A stretch of DNA of 64,000 bases from DASQZK01 sp963732905 (GTDB taxonomy: Bacteria; Bacteroidota; Bacteroidia; Bacteroidales; GCA-2748055), in contig CAVTBM010000010.1 of the NCBI GenBank assembly GCA_963732905.1, positions 248,001 through 312,000 of the forward strand, given 5' to 3'. A program made the position numbers and the translations under genes. A model generated the notes under the pieces. That model ran no database searches. It saw only the letters and a program-made list of their open reading frames with translations, and was not told where the DNA came from. Below, in pieces: positions 35,828 to 45,017 of the stretch (position 1 is its first letter; every line of letters begins with the position of its first letter).

Positions 35828-37441
35828 ATGAAAAATCTATCCATCCACCTGGCGATCTTCATCCAGGTATGTTTTCTGACGTTGACTGTCGCTTCTGCAC
35901 AGGATGATTTTGTATTTATCGATCTCTCCCGCCAGGTCAACCGGGGTTTCACCGACAGCATCGCTGGCGACGCCCAAGGCGGGTGGGCAGACTTCGGCGA
36001 GAAGTCCTGTATCACCTCAATTCCGTTTGGGAAACAGGTCTTCCAGGATAGGACAATTCCTTTTATGATCATCGATCCGGCCAAAAACAACAGTAAATCC
36101 GTGATCGTACTCAGTGGTCCACACCGAGAAAGCACCTTCCCTGTTGAGTCAGGGAAAATTCAGATCGGGAAGAAGCTTTCCGCTTTGTTTTTTCTTCACA
36201 CAGCGATGTATGTTAAGGAAGGCGATTTGGTGGACTACCGCATACACTACAAGGATAATTCAGAAACCGTGTTTCATTGCGTTAAGGGTTCGGAAATTGC
36301 AGACTGGTGGGACCCGGATGAATTCATGACCGGCTGTATGCGTACTTACCAGGAAAAGAAGTTATGGCTGATCAACACACCGTGGAAGAATCCGTATCCG
36401 GATAAGACCATTCAATGGCTTCGTATGGAATCTACGGGAAATGCGATCCCTGTCCTGGTGGCTATCACGGGATCAGGCAGTATTGCACCATTTGATGCCA
36501 TGCTCCGGGAAATTTCTGGAAGGATAGAATCCTACAAAAATTCAAAACTGACGGTTGCCTTTCTGCAAGCCAAATCATTGCCCGATATTGGGATGAATTT
36601 GGAAAAAGGGGATGCACTATGCAGGAAGGCAAAGACTATGGGCGCCGACATTGCTCTCTTCCCTGAGATGTATAGCATCGGTTATAACAGTATTGACTTT
36701 GACCAGCCTGATGCTATCAAAAGGTGGAACGCCCGGGCATTATCGCAGGACAGTGAATTCGTAAAGCATTTTAAAGACCTGGCCAAAGAGCTGAACATGG
36801 CCATTGTGGTCACCTATCTTGAACACCGTGAAGGTGAAAGATTGCCGCGAAATTCCGCTTCCCTGATAGATCGTCATGGGAATATTGTAATGACCTATTC
36901 GAAAGTCCATACTTTGGATTTTTTCAATTTCGAAAATGCAATGACCCCGGGCGATGATTTTTATGTTACAGACCTGGATACGAAGGCCGGCGATGTGAAG
37001 GTGGGTATGATGATCTGTTACGACCGTGAATTCCCGGAGAGTGCCAGGGTCCTGATGCTGAAAGGGGCAGAGATCATCCTGACGCCCAATGCCTGCGGGC
37101 TGGACGATCTCCGGATTAATGAGTTTCAGACGCGGGCTTTTGAAAATGCCCTTGTTACCGCTATGACAAATTATGCAAGTGATGAAGGCGTTCCCGGTTA
37201 CAATGGTAAATCCTGCATGTTTTCGGCTGATGGCACAAAGATTAAGGTTTGTGAAGAGGGGGAAGGCGTTTATACAGCCAGTTTCAACCTCCATGACATC
37301 AGGAAATACCGTGAAGAAACCGTCTGGGGCAATGCATTCCGCAGACCTCAGAAATACGGGATCATCGTCTCCCCGGCAGTAGGTGATCCGTGGGAGAGGG
37401 AAGACAGCTTCGGGAAAGTTTTTGAAAGGCTGAAGAGGTAG
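35828..37441 (+). CDS. Secreted nitrilase-superfamily amidohydrolase
   Basis: A 537-residue protein with a signal peptide (about 1-25, ending ASAQ). An N-terminal domain of about 210 residues is not recognised, and a carbon-nitrogen hydrolase domain spans about 235-530. The catalytic triad is visible as Glu in ALFPEMYSIG, Lys in YSKVHTL and Cys in GMMICYDREFPES. The superfamily hydrolyses amides, nitriles or carbamoyl groups and is usually cytoplasmic, so the export signal is unusual. The substrate is unknown. Its leader is the shared 155-bp element. Confidence 0.82.
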   Translation: MKNLSIHLAIFIQVCFLTLTVASAQDDFVFIDLSRQVNRGFTDSIAGDAQGGWADFGEKSCITSIPFGKQVFQDRTIPFMIIDPAKNNSKSVIVLSGPHRESTFPVESGKIQIGKKLSALFFLHTAMYVKEGDLVDYRIHYKDNSETVFHCVKGSEIADWWDPDEFMTGCMRTYQEKKLWLINTPWKNPYPDKTIQWLRMESTGNAIPVLVAITGSGSIAPFDAMLREISGRIESYKNSKLTVAFLQAKSLPDIGMNLEKGDALCRKAKTMGADIALFPEMYSIGYNSIDFDQPDAIKRWNARALSQDSEFVKHFKDLAKELNMAIVVTYLEHREGERLPRNSASLIDRHGNIVMTYSKVHTLDFFNFENAMTPGDDFYVTDLDTKAGDVKVGMMICYDREFPESARVLMLKGAEIILTPNACGLDDLRINEFQTRAFENALVTAMTNYASDEGVPGYNGKSCMFSADGTKIKVCEEGEGVYTASFNLHDIRKYREETVWGNAFRRPQKYGIIVSPAVGDPWEREDSFGKVFERLKR

Positions 37442-37541
37442 GGAAAGGCGAAAGGCGAAAGGCGAAAGGTGAAAGGCGAAAGGTGAAAGTGAGGGATTGA
37501 GTTAGGAGGTTAGAGATTGGAGATTAGAGGTTAGGGAGCCC
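37442..37541 (+). repeat. AAAGGCG/AAAGGTG tandem tract
   Basis: About seven 7-bp units (AAAGGCG or AAAGGTG) directly after a stop codon, followed by GTTAGAGATTGGAG-like repeats. It resembles the tract at 52190. Confidence 0.75.
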
Positions 37542-37757
37542 ATGTGGCTTAAAAGTATAGATTACGAGTATGATGCATTGGGAAGAGTAAAAAAAATCAT
37601 CTATCAAAAAAACACCTTTTCGGAACGGTTCGATCACGAATATATTTATGATCCCGACGGCAGGTTATATTCTGTTTATACCGAGGAATACTATGATCAG
37701 GGAACGTTAAAGGATCAACAACTTCAGGCCAAATATTTTTACTATAAACACGGACTG
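37542..37757 (+). pseudogene. RHS/YD-repeat fragment
   Basis: About 70 codons of YD-repeat sequence (YEYDALGRVKKIIYQKN, YIYDPDGRLYSVYTEE), ending abruptly at the terminator-like hairpin. Open reading continues past it only as unrelated sequence. It is a remnant of an RHS shell gene, cut where repeat module 1 begins. Confidence 0.7.
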
Positions 37758-37758
37758 C

Positions 37759-37800
37759 AAAACGCCCTCCAATGCTTCAGCAAAGGAGGGCGTTTTTTTA
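37759..37800 (+). terminator. Terminator-like hairpin of module 1
   Basis: AACGCCCTCC and GGAGGGCGTT arms (10 bp) around a 14-nt loop, followed by a run of T. It matches an intrinsic terminator. The same hairpin starts the other two modules. Confidence 0.75.
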
Positions 37801-38285
37801 GGGGAATCTCTATAGGTATTCCGATCACCTTCATTCCTCCGGAAATCCTTTCTTTTGAATTTTCTTCGAATAGCAGTACGTCTTCCCTGTTTTTCATCCC
37901 CGGACTCCAACATAAATTCCGTTTTCATCCAAAATTCCTAAACACCCCACGCTGATTTTTTCCTTTTTTCCCCATTAACAGGTAAAGCTTTATAAAACAC
38001 CCAGGTAGCACAGTGCAAATCCGGGTAATGCAGAACAATGGGTAGTTAAAGAATTTCACACTGAGGCAGGTGCGGTTTTTGACAGGGCATAAATATGTAA
38101 GCAGTACGGTGCGGTACCAATTGAATAACCTGGATATTTTGCAGAGAAGATTAGAAAAGCTGCATCCATTAAATAAACATCTTTAAATCAAGATCATATA
38201 TTTTGGAGGTCACAATTTGTAACCTCCAAATCATATCAAGTTGACGGAATATGAAATTTTAGTTTTATAAAAAACTTTTACACTT

Positions 38286-38840
38286 ATGAGTGAATCAGCA
38301 AAAAATATTGCAATCCCTGATGAAATAGTAATGAACAAAATTTATGTGATAAGAAATTTAAAAGTTATGCTTGATAGGGATATAGCTGAACTCTATGGAG
38401 TCGAAACCAAAGTGCTAAAACAATCTGTAAGGCGTAATATAAGCCGATTTCCTTCTGATTTTATGTTCGAAATGTCGTCAAAGGAATTTAATGAATGGAG
38501 GAATGAATTTGTTATAGCATCAGGCGATAAAAAAGGGTTACGTTATGCTCCATTTTGTTTTACCGAACAAGGAGTTGCCATGCTTTCCAGTATTTTAAAC
38601 AGTGAAAGAGCAATCCAGGTAAACATACAGATTATAAGGGTATTTACAAAGATGCGTGAACTACTTGCCACCCATAAAGATATACTCGCCCATCTTGATA
38701 AAATCGAACATAAGTTAGCCGGTCATGATGAAAAGATCATGTTGATTTTTGAATATCTCAAGCAACTTGAAAAAACAAAACAAGAAGAAACTGACCTGAA
38801 AAACCGTCCAAGAATAGGCTACAAACAAAACAAAAAGTAA
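38286..38840 (+). CDS. ORF6N-domain DNA-binding protein, copy 1
   Basis: A 184-residue protein with an ORF6N domain (about 10-110, VMLDRDIAELYGVETKVLKQ; FTEQGVAMLSS) and a charged C-terminal helix (about 125-170, EYLKQLEKTKQEE). It ends RPRIGYKQNKK. ORF6N is a phage-type DNA-binding domain related in context to KilA-N. It is about half identical to copies 2 and 3, so it diverged earlier. It sits between the module hairpin and an RHS-core fragment; a regulatory or mobility role is only inferred. Confidence 0.85.
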   Translation: MSESAKNIAIPDEIVMNKIYVIRNLKVMLDRDIAELYGVETKVLKQSVRRNISRFPSDFMFEMSSKEFNEWRNEFVIASGDKKGLRYAPFCFTEQGVAMLSSILNSERAIQVNIQIIRVFTKMRELLATHKDILAHLDKIEHKLAGHDEKIMLIFEYLKQLEKTKQEETDLKNRPRIGYKQNKK

Positions 38841-39033
38841 TAAACACCGGCCTCACCATCGGCACTTCCGTTCTTTTGAATGAATACCTCTTACTAATTG
38901 AATAAACCTATGCATAATAAAATGATAACGCGAGAAATTTTCAGATAGAGTGATCTGGTGAATGTCTGTCGTCAAAAAACAAGTGGCATATCATTATATT
39001 TTATTAATTTTAATCTACTGAAGACATCATCCC

Positions 39034-39066
39034 AAACCTGTCAGGTTTTGAAATCCTGACAGGTTT
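39034..39066. repeat. Palindrome AAACCTGTCAGG, copy 1
   Basis: 12-bp arms AAACCTGTCAGG and CCTGACAGGTTT around TTTTGAAAT, 21 bp before the RHS-core start. The same palindrome lies at 44966 and 51592. Confidence 0.75.
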
Positions 39067-39087
39067 ATGTAAGATGGCCTGATCAGC

Positions 39088-40107
39088 ATGAAAAACCAAA
39101 CGCCGGAATACGAATATTTCTTAAAGAATCATCTGGCTAATGTGCGGGCGATCTTAAAAGATGATTATCCCGGTGATAACGTCCTCTTTAGTTATGCAGA
39201 TTATTATCCCGGCGGGTTTGAGATGCCTGACAGACAAAAGGGATCGACGTACAGGTTCGGGTACCAGGGACAGTTTGCAGAGAAAGACCAGGAGACCGGA
39301 TTTAATCACTTTGAGGCCCGCGAGTATGATCCCAGGATTATGTGGTGGACGGTGACTGATCCGGCGGGGCAGTATTGGAGCCCTTATGTGGGAATGGGGA
39401 ATAATCCGATTAGTGGGGCGGATCCGGATGGGAGATTTTGGCAGGAATTAGGAAACTGGGTTGGTAGCGGATTTAAAAAAGGAACATGGAAATCCGATGA
39501 AGCTTTAGCCTTTAATAAAGCTCACCCTGGATCAACCTGGCACGGGAAAAGAGCAAATGGCTATTATACATTTGATGATGTTTATACAGGCCATGTAGGC
39601 CCAGGATTTATTCCTGGGATAGGATGTAGTAAAAATTTTGGAGCAGTTAAGGATTTTGGAGCGCCATTTTGCTATTGGTATAATTCTCATTGGACAGGCA
39701 AGATTATTCCTGATGTACTTTTTATTGAAACAGGTGGTTCTTTTTCATACATTTTTGGTGGTGAAGCCGGAACCGGATTCGCATTACAGTTGAAAGGTAA
39801 AGAAGGAGTTCACTTTTATAGTTACACAAGAGGTGGAGCAACTGCTGGACTTGAAGGAGGAGTAGGTTTGAAAATAGGTTATGGCTCATACGACGGCGAC
39901 TCAAGAAATTTTTCGATACATAAAAGTTTTGAGGGTTCTGGTACAGTGGGAGCGGACATAAGTCTTCTTGCAGCATCATTTGGCGGTTCTGCAAGTCGCT
40001 TGGATCCCAATGGAGGAGTATTACGTTCCTATTCTATTGGTTCAGGAGCTAAGTTAGGGGCTAAAACTACATTTTTTTCGGGGACTAAATTAGTTAAAAT
40101 ATTATGA
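39088..40107 (+). CDS. RHS core with C-terminal tip, family A (copy 1)
   Basis: A 339-residue frame. Residues 1-112 are an RHS repeat-associated core (NHLANVRAILKDD, YRFGYQGQFAEKDQETG, EAREYDPRI, DPDGRF). The remainder is a variable tip starting WQELGNWVGSGFKKGTWKSD, with a Gly-rich, probably beta C-terminal half. Upstream YD shell is missing, so the cassette may be silent. The tip is paired with a membrane protein gene whose ATG overlaps this TGA (ATGA at 40104). Related tips are at 41604 and 48527. Toxicity is presumed from RHS tip biology; no catalytic motif was seen. Confidence 0.75.
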   Translation: MKNQTPEYEYFLKNHLANVRAILKDDYPGDNVLFSYADYYPGGFEMPDRQKGSTYRFGYQGQFAEKDQETGFNHFEAREYDPRIMWWTVTDPAGQYWSPYVGMGNNPISGADPDGRFWQELGNWVGSGFKKGTWKSDEALAFNKAHPGSTWHGKRANGYYTFDDVYTGHVGPGFIPGIGCSKNFGAVKDFGAPFCYWYNSHWTGKIIPDVLFIETGGSFSYIFGGEAGTGFALQLKGKEGVHFYSYTRGGATAGLEGGVGLKIGYGSYDGDSRNFSIHKSFEGSGTVGADISLLAASFGGSASRLDPNGGVLRSYSIGSGAKLGAKTTFFSGTKLVKIL

Positions 40108-40255
40108 CAGATTATTGCACAGTGTTTCAATACGCTTTCGGGCAAACTAAAGTTTTATACATTTTCCCCCTTTTTCTGATGTTTGTAATCGGCTTAGGGT
40201 TACGTTTTTTATTTAAAAGGATAGATATAAAAAAGTATTCCTTTTTATTGAGTCA

Positions 40256-40265
40256 ATTTTATTTA
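40256..40265. repeat. Target-site duplication, left copy
   Basis: ATTTTATTTA, repeated at 41222-41231 on the other side of the insert. IS1595-family elements usually make 8 bp, so two bases may match by chance. Confidence 0.7.
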
Positions 40266-41221
40266 ACTTTATTATAAAATAAGAAGAGTGTAAAAGATGA
40301 TGTATTAGTAGGTAAAATAGATTTATTATATATGTTGATAATTTTAGATAGAAATTAAATGAGAATTAGTATAAGTAATAAGATAGATATTTTGGAGTAA
40401 TGAAATAGATGTGTATCATTTATATATAGTTTTACAAGAGAATGAAAAAGAAGTATATGAGGTAAAAGTACATGAGAGTCTTTCGCAGTAACTGAAATAA
40501 CTTTTGTTTCATGTTTATATTTCTCAGAATAAGACAAAGAGATATATATAGTATAAATATCTGTTATTATTGTACGCAAAGGTAAAATATTTAATACAAT
40601 AAATAGAAAAAGATGTTTAAGAGAGGATACAGGTATATAATTAAAGAGAACTAGACGTATTTGTTTAGAAATATATACAGTGGATACAAAGAAGAAAGTC
40701 TTTGTTTCAGCAAGTCTAATTAGTTTAATTTTGTTAATTTCTTTAACTATTATATAAGTTTCAACAACGTAGACTACTATAGAAAGCTTATCTCTAAAGG
40801 ATCTAAACATAGCTCTACGAAGTTTTTGCAGAGGAAGAAGAGGTTTAGTATGAAAGAAAGAGAATAAAATATATTAAATTATAGGCAATAGAAAGAGTCT
40901 TTAGTGAAACAAAGAAAGACATTATATGAAAAAAAAGTAATAAGGGTTTTCTAGTAAAAAGAAAAATAGTAACTAAAGTAATAGAAGATAGATAAACACA
41001 AGAAGAACAATGAATCAATTTTTGCTCTGTCAGAGAGTATATATTACTGTTTTTACATATAGGACATATATAGATATCTGGACATATAATATCAAAAATA
41101 TAATTACAGCAATCTTAGTAGGTATTAAATAGTGCTAAGAATTCTTGAAAATATTTAGGATAATGCTAATTATTACTAATTATGTAAAGTTATATATTTT
41201 TAATTGAAAGAAAGAGATAAG
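40266..41221 (-). mobile_element. Degenerate IS1595-family-like insertion
   Basis: A 956-bp insert of very low GC that splits an immunity gene. On the minus strand, broken frames retain the order of an IS1595-type transposase: a zinc-ribbon-like CPICKNSNIYSLTE...CSSC, then TIFLFTRKP, KLRRAM, RDKLS, VVETYI...KEINK, IITDIYTIY and SEKYKHE. The longest frame is 40355-40810 (151 codons). Catalytic residues are lost (family VDETYIGG reads VVETYIIV). The frames contain no Gly or Trp, and I found no CC dinucleotide on the plus strand. No terminal inverted repeat was recognised. Confidence 0.7.
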
Positions 41222-41231
41222 ATTTTATTTA
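41222..41231. repeat. Target-site duplication, right copy
   Basis: ATTTTATTTA, identical to 40256-40265. Removing the insert plus this copy restores the split gene's reading frame. Confidence 0.7.
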
Positions 41232-41603
41232 TTTATATCTTACCTAATAATAGGAGTATCTGGGATTATGCTCATAGTGTTTATAGTAGGAATCCCTAAA
41301 ATATTGAAAGAAGAAAAAAATCTTAAGCAAATTATAAAAACCCAAAGTTATAAACAAGTTACTGGACAAGTTGAAAATTATAAAATTACAAGATCGGCAA
41401 ATACGGAGTATGAATCATTTTCAGTGGATTCGGTTCAGTTCAAATATTCTGATACGTTTGAAATTGAAGGTTTCCATCAAACAGCCTTAAATGGAGGCCC
41501 AATCGATCATAATGAACTACATGTAAGAGCGTACTACATTAATAGAGATAATATGAATGTTATATTAAAATTGGATATTGAATGTAAGGACTTGAAAAGA
41601 TAA

Positions 41604-42671
41604 ATGTGCTTAGGTTGCACCCGTCTGGGGACCACCTTAAAGGGTCCAGTCACAAAATCGGACTACCTCTATGAGCTTACCGATCATCTGGGCAATGTGA
41701 GGGCAATCCTAAAAGATGACTATGCCGGTGATAACGTCCTCTTCAGCTATGCCGATTATTATCCCGGCGGGTTTGAGATGCCTGACAGACAAAAGGGATC
41801 GACGTACAGGTTCGGGTACCAGTGACAGTTTGCAGAAAAAGACACAGGAGACCGGATTTAATCACTTTGAGGCCCGTGAGTATGATCCCAGGATTATGAG
41901 GTGGATGGTGACTGATCCGGCGGGACAGTATTGGAGTCCGTATGTAGGGATGGGGAATAATCCGATAAATGGGAACGGATCCGGATGGGAGATTTTGGCA
42001 GGAATTAGGAAACTGGGTTGGTAGCGGATTTAAAAAAGGAACATGGAAATCTGATGAAGCCTTAGCTTTTCAGAATGCCCACCCTGAAGCAACCTGGCAC
42101 GGAAAGAGAGCAAATGGATATTTTACATTTGATGATTCATTTAAAGGAGATGGCTGGCCAGGGTTTATTCAAGGCATATCCAGAAGTAAAACTTTTGGAG
42201 CCGTTAAGGATTTTGGAGTTCCATTTAGTAACTTGTATAATAATAGCATGGTTGGAAAAATGATTCCAGATGTGGTTTATATTAATGTAGGTTATTCATA
42301 TTTCAAGATTTTTGGAGGAACAGCAGCTACTGGTTACGCAATACAATTAAAGGGCAAGGAAGGATTCAATGTCTATGCTACATATTCTGGTGCACTTGGG
42401 GCTGGCGCTAGAAAAGGAGGAGAATTTAGTATTGGATATTCATTTTATGTAGGAGATTCGCGTAATTTTTCTTTTAAGGAGAGTTTTAATGGTGGAGGGA
42501 CTGCTGGAAGCCAAATTGATTTGAGCAATAGGACTTAGTTCAAGTGTGAGTAAATTAGATTCCTCTAATGGTCGTCTTTATTCATATCAGATTGGACCAG
42601 CTGCTAGTTTTGGTGCTTCTACTACCATACATTCTTATACCAGGGCTTTCCTATTATTTAAAAAACATTAA
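41604..42671 (+). pseudogene. RHS core with family A tip (copy 2), multiply broken
   Basis: It starts directly after the preceding stop (TAA-ATG). RHS core reads TRLGTTLKG...YELTDHLGNVRAILKDD up to a nonsense TGA at 41823-41825 (GGA in other copies). A one-base insertion follows near 41845, another near 41973 (GGGAACGG for GGAACGG) and one near 42527. Correcting these gives a tip nearly identical to the copies at 39088 and 48527 at its N-terminus (GSGFKKGTWKSDEALAFQNA), with its own C-terminus ending TTIHSYTRAFLLFKKH. A dead gene, but its immunity partner at 42681 is intact. Confidence 0.75.
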
Positions 42672-42680
42672 TAATATATT

Positions 42681-43205
42681 ATGGATTACGCAACTGTATA
42701 CAAATATACATTCTCCTATAGCAATTTGTGGCCGTATATTCCCGTATTTTTTTTTATTACTTTTGGTATATTAATTGTTGGAATGATTAAAAAATGGATT
42801 AAAAAGTATTCCTTTTATCGACAGTTGATTTTGTTTATGGGGTACAATATTGTAATTATTTCTTCAGTAATATTAATTATAATTCTGATTAAAGCTCCTT
42901 CTATAATAAAAGATGAAATTAAATTAAGAAATAACGTTATAAATAATAATTTTTTATTAACTGAGGGCGTGACAGAAAATTATAAGTTAGTTAAAATATC
43001 TGAAGATAGATGTCAAGAATCATTTACTGTTAATAATATTAAATTCGAATATAATGATTTTTTAGTAATTAATGGATTTCATACAACATCATGTTTTGGG
43101 GGACCAATATATGGGAATAATATTCATGTCAAAATCTCGTATATGGATCAAAATAATCAAAACGTTATTATGAAAATTGAAGTAAGGCAGGACGATTTAA
43201 AATAA
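42681..43205 (+). CDS. Membrane immunity-like protein, family a (copy 2)
   Basis: A 174-residue protein starting MDYATVYKYTF. Two membrane segments (about 18-38 and 52-75) are followed by a soluble domain of about 95 residues with GFHTTSCFGGPIYGNNIHVKISY. It lies 9 bp after a family A tip and has homologues in the same place after both other family A tips (40104 and 49439). This co-occurrence is the main evidence for an immunity role. The gene is AT-rich compared with the chromosome. Confidence 0.7.
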   Translation: MDYATVYKYTFSYSNLWPYIPVFFFITFGILIVGMIKKWIKKYSFYRQLILFMGYNIVIISSVILIIILIKAPSIIKDEIKLRNNVINNNFLLTEGVTENYKLVKISEDRCQESFTVNNIKFEYNDFLVINGFHTTSCFGGPIYGNNIHVKISYMDQNNQNVIMKIEVRQDDLK

Positions 43206-44211
43206 AACAATGTCCCATTTATATGGGTATTCCAACTATAACGATTATTCCTAATGGTGGACTTGGTTAATGAACCTTGATAGTATGTAGTATCAACCTC
43301 AACAATTGCTGCAAACAGTTAGTATTCAGCAAGTGCTAATACTTTAAAAATCAATTGCATCCAGCAAAACTAGAAATTCATAAATTTTCTAATCATACCA
43401 AAAACACTCTTTTTCAATATGAATATTGGTAAAAGTCTTGTCGCAAAATTTCATTGAAAGGCCTGTTTTTGATCGGGCCTTTTATTTAAAGGAGTTTACG
43501 TTGGTATTATTTTGTCTCCAAAATTGTTAGTCTGACAGACATCCTCATCTGTATAAATGACTAAAAATTGCTTAATTTAATCGCACCCCCATTCCCCAAT
43601 TTCTGTTTCACCCCTGTTTTACCAACTTGAATTTCTCCCTTTTTATAATTTGATTATCTGGCCTTAAAGATCTCACCCTCTTTTCCCTACCGACTGTAAA
43701 ACGCCCTCCAATGCTTCAGAAACTGAGGTTTTTTTTGGGGGGGAATCTCTATAAAGTATCCCGATCACATCATTTCCCCCGGAAATCCTTTCTTGTGCAT
43801 TTTCTTCGAATAGCAGTTCGTCTTCCCTGCTTTTCACCCCCGGATCCCAACATAAATTACGTTTTCATCCAAAATTCCTCACCACACCACGCTGATTTTT
43901 TACTCTTTTTTCCATTAACGGGTGAAGCTTTACCGGATATTTAGCCCGATGTGATTACTAAATGCTAAGCAATACATGGTGTGAGATAAAGAAGGCATTC
44001 GTATTGTAAGGTGCCAATCCGGGTAATTCTGACCATCGGGTAATTAAAGAATTTTGAGCTGAGGCCGGGGCGCTATCCGGCAGGACATAAGTAGATATGC
44101 AGTACGGAGTGATACCAGCATACTTACATGGATATGTTGCAAGAGTGTTTGCAAAAGTACTATCCATTGAAAAAGAGTTACAATGAATAAATTTATATTT
44201 ACCTAAACAAT
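43206..44211. other. Non-coding stretch with the front of module 2
   Basis: About 1 kb. The first ~380 bp show nothing recognisable. From 43589 the sequence matches 50226 onwards (module 3). It includes a decayed hairpin and the broken relic frame NPGNSDHRVIKEF, which ends in a stop. A minus-strand open frame at 43958-44233 looks spurious. Confidence 0.5.
43698..43735 (+). terminator. Decayed terminator-like hairpin of module 2
   Basis: AAAACGCCCTCC is kept, but the right arm is reduced to GAGG before a T run. The stem is therefore only about 4 bp, against 7-10 bp in modules 1 and 3. Confidence 0.5.
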
Positions 44212-44772
44212 TTGTCCATGCCAGGGGATACAAATAAAATTATTCTTCCGGACGAGATGATATCTGGTAAAATCTATCTGGTCAGAAAAGAGTACGTAAT
44301 GCTGGACAGGGATCTTGCAGACCTGTTTGATGTAAAAGCTATCCGTCTGCGTGAACAGGTAAAAAGAAACATGGATAAGTTCCCGGTTCATTTTATGTTC
44401 CAATTGACAGAAGAAGAGGCAGAGATGATGGTATCGCAAAATGCGATACCTTCCAGACAACATTTAGGTGGCACATTGCCTTATGTTTTTACTGAACATG
44501 GCGTTCTACAGTTGGCTAATGTACTTAAGAGTGGAAGAGCGACACAAGCAAGTATTAAGATTATAGAAGTTTTTGTCAAGATGCGTGAACTTTTATTTTC
44601 TCAAATGCAGCTACTTCAGAAGATAGACCGCTTAGAGAATAAAGACACAGAGCAGGATGAAAAACTTATGCTGATCTTTGAATACCTCAGTCAACTGGAA
44701 AAATCCAGACAGGAAGCGACCGACCAAAAGAACCGCCCCAGGATAGGCTACAAACAAAACAAAAAGAATTAA
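44212..44772 (+). CDS. ORF6N-domain DNA-binding protein, copy 2
   Basis: A 186-residue ORF6N protein, identical in sequence to copy 3 at 50843 and about half identical to copy 1. The domain spans about 15-110 (VMLDRDLADLFDVKAIRLRE; FTEHGVLQLANV). A charged, probably coiled C-terminus (KIDRLENKDTEQDEKL) ends in RPRIGYKQNKKN. Preserved reading frame in three copies amid broken RHS genes argues that the protein is under selection or the copies are young. Confidence 0.85.
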   Translation: MSMPGDTNKIILPDEMISGKIYLVRKEYVMLDRDLADLFDVKAIRLREQVKRNMDKFPVHFMFQLTEEEAEMMVSQNAIPSRQHLGGTLPYVFTEHGVLQLANVLKSGRATQASIKIIEVFVKMRELLFSQMQLLQKIDRLENKDTEQDEKLMLIFEYLSQLEKSRQEATDQKNRPRIGYKQNKKN

Positions 44773-44965
44773 ACACGACCCTCACCATCGGCACCTCCGT
44801 TCTTTTAAATGAACACCTCTTACTAATTGAATAAACCTGTGCAAAATAAAAGTGAAAACGCCGGAAATCTTCAGATAGAAGGATCTGGTGAATGTCTGTC
44901 GTCAAAAAAACTGTGGCATGTCATTAAATTTTATTAATTTTAATCTACGGAAACACTCTTCCCAT

Positions 44966-44994
44966 ACCTGTCAGGTTTTGAAATCCTGACAGGT
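44966..44994. repeat. Palindrome ACCTGTCAGG, copy 2
   Basis: ACCTGTCAGG and CCTGACAGGT arms around TTTTGAAAT, shortly before the RHS-core start at 45018. Confidence 0.7.
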
Positions 44995-45017
44995 TTACGT
45001 AAGATGGTCTGATCAAT

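Larger units (their letters stand above)
37756..39470 (+). repeat. Repeat module 1 (hairpin, relic, ORF6N, palindrome, RHS core)
   Basis: First and most diverged of three copies of one module (others from 43589 and 50226). Order: terminator-like hairpin, about 480 bp without an intact gene, an ORF6N gene, a palindrome, then an RHS-core open frame. The pre-ORF6N part contains a short relic frame (NPGNAEQWVVKEFHTEAG, about 38022-38090) that is also recognisable, broken, in the other copies. Confidence 0.7.
40104..41603 (+). pseudogene. Family-a membrane immunity-like gene split by an insertion
   Basis: The first 54 codons (40104-40265, TDYCTVFQYAFGQTK) and the last 123 codons plus stop (41232-41603, GVSGIMLIVFIVGIPKILKE) rejoin in frame once the insert and one copy of the 10-bp duplication are removed. 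This gives a ~177-residue protein like those at 42681 and 49439. Two membrane segments precede a soluble domain with GPIDHNELHVRAYYI. The 3' part has no other damage, so the gene was probably intact until the insertion. It is the likely immunity partner of the tip encoded just upstream. Confidence 0.8.

Noticed and set aside
37442..37541. Regular short repeats considered as a CRISPR array
   Set aside because: Units are 7-8 bp with no unique spacers, and no cas genes are present in the window.
43958..44233. 91-codon minus-strand open frame, repeated almost identically at 50589-50864
   Set aside because: It lies in the duplicated non-coding part of the module, the older module 1 does not keep the frame, and it has no protein-like features.
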